Shown: piece by piece, positions 54,900 to 64,000 of the stretch | How the letters are laid out: every line of letters starts with the position of its first letter | How positions within the stretch are numbered: position 1 is the stretch's first letter | Source of the DNA: Punica granatum | Lineage: Eukaryota; Streptophyta; Magnoliopsida; Myrtales; Lythraceae | Length of the DNA stretch: 64,000 nucleotides | Assembly (NCBI RefSeq): GCF_007655135.1 | Contig: NW_022204091.1 | Span: 60,711-124,710 of the forward strand | Direction of reading: 5' to 3' | Made by a program: the position numbers and the translations under genes | Notes under the pieces: model-generated | The model's input: the letters and a program-made list of their open reading frames with translations, nothing else | Database searches by the model: none | Told to the model about the DNA's origin: nothing

Positions 54900-57800
54900 T
54901 TGACCCGATCGAGTTTCGGTGGGTCTCTCGTGTCGTTCCTAAACAACCCTTGCATTCAACGAACGACATACACGTGAGGATGACATATGTTTTATTAGTT
55001 TGACATTAACATAACGCCGATTTACACAAAATAAACACCAAGACATTCAACATCGTATTCACGAAATCAAAAAACGATTTTTCCAACTTCACGATGGGAT
55101 TAAGGGGGTGCGCGGGGGGGAATAGCGCCTCGAGGAGGAAAGGAGAGCCCGAAGGCTTCGGGCACGCCAAGGAGCCTCACGGCCTCTATTGCAACGAGGA
55201 TGGCCGTGGGTCCTTGGCATGGCCGAACCCTCCTCAAGCTCTTCACCCTTGACCCCGTATTGTTCCCTTCATTTAATCACGTTTAGCCATGGTCATAATC
55301 ACATGAAATCATACAAATCACACACGAACGACACGTTTAAATGGAAACAAACAACACGAGGTCGATTCAACTAATAACGAAGGATGAAAACACGGGAATC
55401 GGCCCGAATCGGGGTGGAAGAGGCTTCCCGGACTCGTGTGACCCAAGGAAGCTCTCGGCCACATTCCTTCAAGGAAGCCGTGAGCTTCCACGGCTCACAC
55501 GGGTCGGGAGGTTTCTCCGGCCCCGATTCTGGTCTTTTCCCGTCATGCCATCGTGTTACGTGCGATTATTAAACATTAAAAAAGGACATAGGAACCGACC
55601 CTTTTCGGGAAGGGGGAGACCGTCCTAGCCTCGGATGGATCAAGGGGACTCACGGGTCTCCCTAGAGTTGGCGTGAGTCCCATGGCCCAATCCAGGCCAA
55701 GGAAGCCTCTCCGTTCGGATCCGAGTCGTTTCCCATCATGGCACGCAAGGTTAAACATCATATGGACACGGCACGGTCATGTGGACGAGTATAACAACGC
55801 ACGTTGCATGGAAATGCATGGGAGATGAGGATCCGAAAGAGAAAAACGTCAACTTTCATGTATTCCGGTTCTCTAAAGCACATAAACACTTCACATACAT
55901 AAAGATCGGAGATCCTAGCTCTTCTAAGTTGTGAGTAGGGATGTTACCTAGCCTCGTGCACGAGGAAAAGAGTCAGGGAAGTGGTCTTTGAGAGTCGGAA
56001 GACTCGGTTAGGGCGAAGGGCAGTAGGCGACCCGGGTAGGCGCGGCTGCGGCAACCGCGGGAAAACGGCTTGGCACGCTCGCTCCGACCACGGAACGGTG
56101 CAAGGTCGGGCTCGTTGGACTCCTAAGAGGCAGATCTAGGTGTGCACGGGCAGACCCGATCGTGCCGAACCCTGAACAAGTCGGAAATAATGAGAGAAGT
56201 TCCAGTGAAAAACAGAAACCCCGGTTAGTGAAAATGGGCAAAACGGAGGTCGTGCACGGGTGGTCGGCCCTCGGATCGTGACCACCTCTTCACGAGAGAG
56301 GGTGAGGTGGGTTGTGAGGAGCCCTTTGAACGTGATGGCACGACTCGCCGAAGTCGTGGGAAGAAATGGCACGTGGCTTGCTCGGTGTGCGCGGCTAGGG
56401 AAGTCTCGGAACCCGAAAGTTCTCACGGCTGGAACGGGGTGGTTGGAGGCCTCAAATCGAAAATATAAGCCCGGAAATGGACTTAGGGGGTGGGAAATAT
56501 GTAGGCTAGGAAGTTTGATGATTTTTGGCTTAAGTCGGTCGGGTGGTTGGTTACCGGAATATCGGGTGGTTTTCCGGCGATTTTAGCCGGTTTCGGCCTT
56601 GGCACGGGGAACGAAAGTGGGGGGAGGGGCTGGAGTGGAGGGGCTGGAGTTTGAGAGGATTTTAGAGGGAGATTGGCTTGAGAGAGAAGGAGAATGAAGA
56701 AGTCATTAAGTCTAATGATCAATGGGAACTTATAGGATGTGTTGAATGGCTTGATTAAGGGGAGTTGATTGCGGTTTAATGGGCTAATGGGCTGCCGAAT
56801 CTAACTTAGAGGGTTGCTGAAAAATTAGAGAAGCATTGATGAGGGGAAAATGTCACATAGTGTGTAGGGAAAGCAAGAAAGAAGTGATAGCAAGTGATGG
56901 AGTGTGATGGATGTGATGGATGGAGTGTGTAAGAAGATTTGAAATGGGTGGTGGAGGGAGCTTCTTGGGTTTGAGCCACCGAATTGAGCCGTTTGAGCCG
57001 CGCTTGGGCTGCTGTCATGTCATTCGGAGCCGAGGGTTGAGCCGTGGCTTGGGGTTGAGCCGCGGCTTGACGGCTTGGCTTGGCTGAGCTGTGGGTCAAT
57101 TCGATTGAGAGAAAAGCCGGAAAAATGCTTGAAACCCGATTGAGCTTGCATCCGACCTCCGATGTCCAATTAATTTGAAGATTTGGAATGCTTGAATGAC
57201 GAGGATTTGGATGAGCCTAATATCACCATGCGTCGTGTGGGCGAGCGTTCGGGCGACTCGGCGCCTCGGGAGTCGGTTTTGCCCTGTTCGGACGTTCGGA
57301 GTGGAATTTAGCGTCCCTTGGCCCTCAATTGATCTTTGCGCATTCTTGCATTCGTTTTGGCGATCCTTTTGCCCCGTGGGGGATCATTGGCTCGTCGTCC
57401 TCGGGGGGGCCCGTTGGCCCGGGAAGACCTAGGGGCCTTGACCGGGATTTTCTCATTGCGCCCTGGATGCCTTGAGGTGCTTGGAGATTATTGTGAGGTA
57501 CTCAGAGATCGTTGTGGTCTCTGCCCTCCGTGGAAATACCCGAAGGTTCGCCGGGAGGGGTTCGTGACCATTGAAACGTCCTTCGGGAAATCGAATCGAG
57601 TTCCGAAAGGTTATCTGAAGCTTGTTCCCCGACCCTGGTGGTCCCTGGGTGCCTGTAGGCCCGCTTAGAAGGGCCATTTGTGTGTCAGTGGAGCGAGCCC
57701 CGGGAGCTCTGAAAAAGGCGTCCGTGGGGGATCGGGGGTCCCGGCTCAAGCAGGATGTCCCGGAAATGCGCCCGGACGCGTCTTTGGTCACTTTGGCACT

Positions 57801-58082
57801 GAGGGGGATTTTGAAGTCCCATATTGGGCACCTTTCGGTGCTTCGGTGACTCAGTGATGAATAGTGCCACAGTGCCAGCTCCGTGGTTTTAGGAGTTTTT
57901 GTCCGTCTGTCCTTCTGACTGTTCTCTTCCGTCTCTCTCGGTGGATTGTGCTCTTCTCTTACTGTCCATGACCTTGTGCCTGCCCATTGGCTTCTTCTGA
58001 TTGCCGGGTGATGAATAATGCCCCGGGCTTCGGTTGGGGATCCTCGCATGGGGAGCCGGTGGGCCAAAATGGGGTGCTGACG
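54900..58082 (-). mobile_element. 3' LTR of element D, initial (5') part
   Basis: Reverse complement of the first part of the solo LTR 6185-11476. On the minus strand it starts CGTCAGCACCCC at 58082, with the expected first T changed to C. It contains the counterparts of the solo-LTR hairpins (for example near 55130-55210 and 55410-55530). Confidence 0.9.
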
Positions 58083-58096
58083 GCTTGCCCCTCTTT
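58083..58096 (-). promoter_or_regulatory. Polypurine tract of element D
   Basis: The minus strand reads AAAGAGGGGCAAGC, identical to E's tract, directly before the LTR. Confidence 0.85.
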
Positions 58097-58289
58097 GGTT
58101 GCATGCTCGTTTAGAGGATGGAGCCGAAGATCATGAGAGGCACCCCCTTTTCGGTCCCGGCGACCGCTTCTATTGTTGTTCTCTGTGACAGGGGGGATGT
58201 GCGAAGGTGTCCGAACCTGTCGTAGGACAACCACTTGATTAAGAAGCGATCGTTATGAAATGCAGGAGTGGGGTCTAAGCCCGCGCGAC

Positions 58290-58855
58290 AGCATGCGCAG
58301 GGCCAAGGCCCGTGGAAAGCAGTAAAGTTACTAGGCCGAGGCCCATGGAAAGCAGTAAAGTGGGACGCGAAGTCCGTGGACGCGAAGTCCGGAAAGCAAT
58401 AAAGTTACTAGCCGAAGCCCATGGAAAGCAGTAAAGTTACTAGGCCGAAGCCGTCGAAAGCAGTAAAGAGGACGCGAAGTCCGTGGACGCGAAGTCCGGA
58501 AAGCAATAAGTTACTAGGCCGAAGCCCGTGGAAAGCAGTAAAGTTACTAGGCCGAAGCCCGTGGAAAGCAGTAAAGTTACTAGGCCGAGGCCCGTGGACG
58601 CGAAGTCCGGAAAGCAATGAAGTTACTAGGCCGAAGCCCGTGGAAAGAAAACAGTAAAGTACTAGGCCGAAGCCCGTGGAAAGCAGTAAAGTGGACGCGA
58701 AGTCCGTGGACGCGAAGTCCGGAAAGCAATAAGTTACTAGGCCGAAAGCCCGGGGAAAGCAGTAAAGTTACTAGGCCGAAGCCCGTGGAAAGCGGTAAAG
58801 TGGACGCGAAGTCCGTGGACGCGAAGTCCGGAAAGCAATAAAATTACTAAAGTGT
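58290..58855 (-). repeat. Composite tandem repeat of short UUCG-type hairpins in element D
   Basis: On the plus strand two modules alternate: GTTACTAGGCCGAAGCCCGT plus GGAAAGCAGTAAA, and GGACGCGAAGTCC (usually twice) plus GGAAAGCAATAA. On the transcribed (minus) strand these read GGGCTTCGGCC (a C-UUCG-G tetraloop hairpin) and GGACTTCGCGTCC (GGAC/GTCC around TTCGC). Confidence 0.85.
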
Positions 58856-60227
58856 AGGGGAGGCAGAAGTAGAGATCGATGCCAGGTGGCATCTCAGAGG
58901 TGTCGGCAGAAGCGAATCGTTCGGTTTGGAGCGAAGTCGTGCTCGTGCGACGCCAGGCATCATTTGTTGCGGCTTGAGCAGGAGTCGGGTGGCTTTTCCC
59001 CCATAGGGCCCTCCACTCGGCTCGAGGTTGCGATCTGCTGCATGAGTCAATCGCGTGTCTGTCAAGGAGGAGATGCCCCTTGGGGTTCCATGCGTATCTG
59101 CAGAGAGGAGCATAACTCTTCGTTAGTCATGTGGACAGTAGTGCGCGCCAAGTGTATAGGGCTGATGTGTCCCGAAGGTATTGATCTGCTGTAGATTGGC
59201 GTTGCTTGCTGCGATGAAGTTGCTTCGTCGATGCTTTGCCCTTGGGGTGGCTGTGTGTTTGATCTGCGGAAGCCGCTTTGCTGCTGGGCGGTTACTCGTT
59301 ACTCTGCGGATGTCAGCTCGTCGCAGTGGCGATTGTAGTTCGCTAGGGAAGCCCGGTCTTGCGATGTGGGACTTGAACTCTGGGGTAGAGTGCCTACGTA
59401 TCCCGAGGAGTCGGGAATCAAAGTCTGCCGTAGTTCCCGCGTTTGTACCTGTGATCCTAACATCATTAGTAAGTCATGGGATTACTAGTGATTTGTAAGC
59501 ACAGGTAAAAGGAAGTGTTTGTAACGCATGCTCTTCAGTTTCGGGTCGCTTGGGCGATCCGTGGAGAGGTTTGCTTTGGTGATGCCAATGGGGGTCCCGC
59601 TTTCAGAGGCCCGATGTGAGGCCTCGGGGCTCCTGTTGGCCTTGCATGGGCATATCGAGACGTCCTCAAAGGTGCCCAAGTGGCTCTATCGGTTGTTCGA
59701 CGCGCCCGTGAACTTAGGACCCTTCTCATCAGGGTACCGTAGGGTGGCTGCATTGTAACCCGCATGCTGAATTTTGTTCAAATTTGGTCAGACCTCGGTC
59801 TAGTCATTTCCAGAGTGTTATGACTAGACTCCGGGAAGAAATGTCTAGGATTTGGCTTTGCGGTAGCCGATTGAAGGGTGGCCGTGACCCATTTTGGAGT
59901 TGTGCAATGACAAAGAGAAAAAGAGAAAGCTTGGGGAGACGTTGCCCAAGGCTAAAAGGATACACGAGTTCACGCTTGCCGTGAGATGTACCCCTTCTCT
60001 TCCGTCCTTCGTTGGTGTTGGCTGTTGGATTGTTTGGATTGCGTGCTTGGTCGCCCGCTGTGCTTGAAGAAGAATCCGCCTTGGACGGTTGAGTTCGGTA
60101 GGAGAGCCGATCGGGGATCGTGTTGGAGTAGATAACCTGGCCATTTCCCTTGGGGATCCCTGGTCCGCGCAGTGTGCAAAGGCCCAGGGGACTATTTTGT
60201 TTATCTCTCATTTTACTCTCCTTTTGC

Positions 60228-60369
60228 TACGGTCACCCGCTCAGGGCCGTACCTCTAACCTAAAGGGGATGAAACTCCTTTTGCCACGACCGCCCGCCTC
60301 GGGATTTTCAGTCGTGCCTCTCTTTTGCCCTAACTTTTGCCTAGATCGCCCCATGGGTTTTCAACCTAG
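60228..60369 (-). other. GCAAAAG hairpin array in element D (three stem-loops)
   Basis: Given as plus-strand arms: CTAGATCG/CAACCTAG (60341-60369), CACGACC/AGTCGTG (60285-60316), TACGG/CCGTA (60228-60251). On the minus strand each is followed by GCAAAAG, in the same order as in C. Confidence 0.75.
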
Positions 60370-61884
60370 CAGGCTTGATTCTTTTGTCTCGAGTTTGCAA
60401 CGGCGAAGGTTTCGAATAATTCGACCTCCGAGTGCGTTACGTTCTGTCTCCGTCGAGGAGTTGCGACTGCTGCTTCCCTTTTTGTCGGGATTCATTCATT
60501 TCTTTTGGATTGGGGGTGCCGGTGCTTTTGGTGAACTCGGCATTGCCCCATTTTTTATTGGCGGTTTTTCCCGCTTCTTTTCTCTCTCTTCATTGGCGTG
60601 TTATCCCGCTTCTTTTCGCTCTGTTTTTTTTTTCTCGCAGCTGGGGTCTGTATTGTGCCCCTTATATTTGTTTGAAAACTCCTCGACTTTGCATCATCGA
60701 GGCTGCTTTTGTTTGCTTTGCCCCATGGAGACTTGATGTACTTTGTAGTCTTAGCCCAATTTTGTGAGGGTTGGTTTTCCCAGAAGTCTGATGCTTGTGC
60801 ACTCAAAAGCCGAACTTCGCGTCTTTTGTCCTTGCAAACTTTACAAGTCCTTTCCCCTATTGTCTAAAAAGAAAACAAAATTTCCCCAGGAGTGTGGGTG
60901 ACCAAGGTTGCTTCGCGGGAATGTTGGACAGGGATGCCCCGGTCTTTGTGATTTGTGTCGGGCGTCTTGTACAATCATCGTCCCCGATCGTGCTTGTGGC
61001 TCCAGCATCAGTTGTACGCCGGAAGGGTGTCTCTCGAAGCCGATAGGCATGTTTGTTTGTCGATTGAGACGGTTGCGCTGAAGGCATGCGGCTCGTTCGG
61101 ATGCTTCCGTTGTCGGCTTCATAGGGGGTACCTCCTTGTCGGCCCTTCCTTACTAAAGTATAGGAAGAAAGACCGATAGGAGTTCTCGAGGAGGTGTGAA
61201 CCGCGCATCGCTCTTCGCCCGCGACTAGCGTGTCCCTATGAAGGATGACAAAGAGGATGATGCATTAGGCGATTATGCGGTGGAATATGTGGTAAGAAAT
61301 GTAAGGTGGACCCATGGGAAATTCCTTCGTCCAGCGCGCGACCATGGGGTGCCGCACGTGGGGGACACTCAATTCGGGAGTCTAATCATCACTACCCTGG
61401 GGTGGTCAGACTGTGATCGTGAGCCGTATAGGCGTACTTTCCCAATTGCTGGTTGGCATGCACAGCCGTCCTAGGAAAGGCTCGAGAAGCCGGATCCCAG
61501 GAGGACAGACGAATCGAACAATTCGACAAAACCAATAGGGCGTCCTGAGAACTGTCCTAATGCCCCTTTCTGTCCGGAGTCCGCTTGGGAATGTATTAAG
61601 ATAAATGTAAAAAGAGAGTTTAGGGAAAAGTGCATGTTGCCCTAGTGGTGGTGATGGCCACAGTGGAGGGTGGGCAGGGATCATTCTCCGGTCGGAGATG
61701 TGACCGTGCTAGTGACTCTCGCGGCGGGTGGGCGGGAGGGCCATGCTCTGTTCGTCAGAGCCGTTGCTTGTGATCTTTTGCGGTTGAAGGATTAGACTTG
61801 CTCCTCGGAGTATCGCTTGGATGAATTTGAATCCAAGTCGATTTTTGACTTTAGATGAGCCTGAAAGCAGGAGTAGATGCGAGG

Positions 61885-62505
61885 TGTCAAAACCTGAAAG
61901 CAATAAATACTGGGCCGGGCCCGAAAGCAGAGTAAATGTAGACCAAGGCACGAAAGCAGAGTAAATGCAAGATCGAGGCCCGATGCGGGGCCGAAGCCCA
62001 AAAATGGGGCCGGAGCCCGCTGCAGGGCCGAAACCCAAAAGTAAATGCAGGGCCAGAGGCCGATGTATGGTCGAAGCCTAATGCAGTAAATGCGGGGTCG
62101 AAGCCCGATGCAAGGTCGGAGCCGATGCAGTAAATGCAGGGCGGAGCTCGATGCAGGGGTCGGAGCCCGATGCGGGGCCGAAGGCCAATGCTATAAATGC
62201 GAGGCCGGAGCCCGATGTAGGGCTGGAGCCCGATGCGGGGCTGAAGCCCAATGCAGTAATGCAAGGCCGGAGCCCGATGCGGGCCGAAGCCCGATGCAGT
62301 AAATGCGGGGCGGAGCCCGATGCAGGGCGGAGCCCGATGCGGGGCCGAGGCCGATGCAATAAATGCGGGGCCGGAGCCCGATGCAGGGCCGGAGCTCGAT
62401 GCGAGGCCGAGGCCCGATGCGGGGCCGAAGCCCGATGCAATAAATGCGGGGCGGAGCTCGATGCGGGGGCCGAAACCCGATGCAATAAATGCGAGGTTGA
62501 TAGGA
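61885..62505 (-). repeat. Tandem repeat of UNCG-loop hairpins in element D
   Basis: About 20 or more GC-rich words of the type GGGGCCGAAGCCC or GGGGCCGGAGCCC are separated by GATGC and AATAAATGC. On the minus strand these are GGGC-TTCG-GCCC and GGGC-TCCG-GCCC. Loops TTCG and TCCG dominate; CTCG, TTCA and TCCA variants also occur. C lacks this block at the equivalent place (about 28950). Confidence 0.85.
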
Positions 62506-63189
62506 AAGTGCAAGAAATGCGAAAGCAAGGTCAATGCTGAGGAATAGCGCAAGGCGCTGCAATGCGGTGACGCTGATTTGCTTGCGGTCTTGCTTTGTGG
62601 GGCAGGGAGGATAGGGACTTGGTGTTGAAACCCGAGGAGCTGAATGGATGGGGGACGTTTATTGTCTCAATTGTGATCGATCAGTATTCAGGCTGTCTTC
62701 TTGTGTAGAATTTCCTACAATGGGAAAAGAAAACAATGAAGGAGCAAACTATATTCGCGATTTCAGCGTAAGGGCACAGGGGATTGAACTAGCCTGGTAG
62801 GCGTCATGCAAGCACACCGAGGACATGCACAAGGTGTGTCGAGGATGCATGCATGGGCAAGGTAGGGGGTGTACTCGCACGACGCGGAAAGGGCACGCTC
62901 AGTTGTGCTGATGGAAGCATTTGTAGCATGGAGGGACGTGTGCTCAACCATGCAATGACGTAGTTGATTGCGCGGGATTAATGGGAGCTGGTGGTGCTTG
63001 GATGGTTGGCCCTTGAGCTACTGATCGTCTCGCCGTGGAGGAAGGGTGAGGACCATGAGAGGTCCACCACAAAAAGCGGTCATAACTTTGTCTACCGTGT
63101 GGTAGTGTTAATTATGTGTAAAACAGTAAATGAATAGGATGCATGCAATGCATGAGTTTCAAAAGCTAATGTTGTCGTTCACATTGACT

Positions 63190-63480
63190 CAAAAGGTTCA
63201 AAGTACAATGCAAATTTTTGTAAAATAGAGCCTTAAGCTGATTGCCACCACAATCGGGGTTTGAGCGAGCGCGGCCTCGGAAAGCACCGGATCTAGGCGA
63301 GGGCCTTGCGGAGACATCCATCCTAGAGTGCATGTGTGGGTCTTCATGAGGCCCCTTCCTAGACCTCTCCAAGGCGGCGTTCGCTTAAGCGAGCTCCTGA
63401 CCGCATCTCTGCATCTTGGTACGAGTTGGGAGAGCTCCTCTGAGGTGGTTGGCCGGCGAGGTCTTCGTTTCTCAGTGACC
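63190..63480 (-). pseudogene. ORF1 relic of element D
   Basis: The minus strand encodes QELA-stop-ANAALERSRKGP and nearby residues, matching the coiled-coil relic of element A (16300-16400). An in-frame stop interrupts it. Confidence 0.5.
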
Positions 63481-63689
63481 TCTTGGTGATCGAACCTAGT
63501 GTTGATGAGGTCGATCATGTTGTCCCAGAGTATACGCCATCTGCATTTCGTGGCGGGTCGGTGAGGTCCTTGTGTGCTGGTGGACTCTGTCGAGGCGCGG
63601 GCAGGAGGAGGCGAGCGAGGCGTCCCTTACAAGACGACAGGAAAATCCGCTTAGGACTCGTCAACATGAATGACATCCTATTTTTTGAA

Positions 63690-64000
63690 AATTGCATGAT
63701 GCATGTGTGCGACGAGAGTAATTGCCCACGGCTTAATAGAAATTACATGTACACGCTCTTGAAATGGAAAAGACTCAAGTGGCACGCAGGCCGACTCTAT
63801 GGACTGTTGTCGGCGCGTCGGGTTGAAGGCTTGCATGGAGGCATAGCACGATGCATGGTTCGGTGCTACAGGGACCGTGCTATCTATGGATGGGGGCTCC
63901 CGACTCAAGGGTGTGAATTCTTGAAATCGAGCGAGGATCTTTGGGGGCCAGTTCGGTGGCATAGCCGACTCGATCCGTTCCTTTACTCGGAACCTCTGAC
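63690..64000 (-). other. Leader of element D, close to its 5' LTR
   Basis: The reverse complement matches C 27790-28080 (CCAAAGATCCTCGCTCGATT, CATCCATAGATAGCACGGTC-like). By comparison with C, the primer-binding site should lie about 200 bp beyond the window end. Confidence 0.75.

Larger units (their letters stand above)
58097..63999 (-). other. Non-coding internal region of element D
   Basis: No gag, protease, RT or integrase similarity was seen on either strand. 60190-62770 is the reverse-complement relative of C 28740-30640. D carries two tandem-repeat blocks; C lacks one of them, and the site of the other is not visible in C. Open frames within the repeats, including cysteine- and glycine-rich ones around 62090-62550, come from the repeats. 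58860-60190 and 60400-61860 hold no recognised feature beyond element sequence. Confidence 0.75.
30655..64000 (-). mobile_element. Element D: Ogre-related non-coding (LARD-like) retrotransposon, interrupted by E
   Basis: On the minus strand the visible parts are leader (64000 to about 63690), ORF1 relic, non-coding internal region, polypurine tract (58096-58083) and the 3' LTR (58082 down to 30655). The LTR is split by element E at 32825/54900. Removing E and one ACTCC copy gives an LTR of about 5,354 bp. The 5' LTR and primer site lie past the window end. No gag or pol is present in about 5.9 kb of internal sequence. D itself is inserted in the internal region of C. Confidence 0.88.

Noticed and set aside
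62090..62560. Cysteine/glycine-rich or Ala/Pro/Ser-rich frames up to 221 codons on both strands
   Set aside because: Products of the UNCG-hairpin tandem repeat; no start context, domain or conservation.

Overview
The window is nuclear DNA of a flowering plant, most likely a dicot. The evidence is one host gene with plant-type introns, a plant L1-like LINE, Mutator-type DNA transposons, and a deep stack of very large Ty3/gypsy elements of the Ogre/Tat type. I cannot name the species. No prokaryotic, organellar, rRNA or tRNA genes were seen.

Layout. 1-3248 is the 3' half of a LINE. 3592-4805 (minus) holds the last four coding exons of a Gag1-like clamp domain (DUF4050) protein gene; its 5' end is unresolved. 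A 345-bp Mutator-type MITE with a perfect 9-bp target duplication lies at 5536-5880. A 5.3-kb solo Ogre-type LTR lies at 6185-11476 with a perfect GTTAG duplication. 12239-13281 is a Pack-MULE carrying a fragment of the CTNNBL1 (beta-catenin-like 1) gene, broken at its right end.

13281 to the end of the window is a nest of four Ogre-related elements, here called A to E (B is the solo LTR). A (minus, 13281-22341) is a decayed gag-bearing copy whose 5' LTR is interrupted by C. C (plus, from 22342) has a 5.25-kb LTR and a non-coding internal region. C is interrupted at 30655 by D (minus, 30655 to beyond 64000), also non-coding. D's 3' LTR is interrupted by E (plus, 32826-54894), a complete 22.07-kb Ogre with ACTCC target duplications and nearly identical LTRs of about 5.2 kb. 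E encodes ORF1, gag-protease, and RT / RNase H / second RNase H / integrase. A 188-bp in-frame intron lies between protease and RT.

How the parts work together. E has intact reading frames and is the plausible source of enzymes for the coding-deficient copies C and D (LARD-like), which share its tRNA primer site, polypurine tract and terminal sequences. The most unusual signal is at RNA level. The non-coding parts of these elements carry many short hairpins whose stems change in a compensating way between copies. They include an array of stem-loops each followed by GCAAAAG downstream of pol, tandem repeats built from UNCG-loop hairpins or from hairpins with a constant UCAGU loop, duplicated hairpins in the leader of C, and larger hairpins spaced along the presumed R-U5 part of the LTRs. 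I know of no description of these structures.
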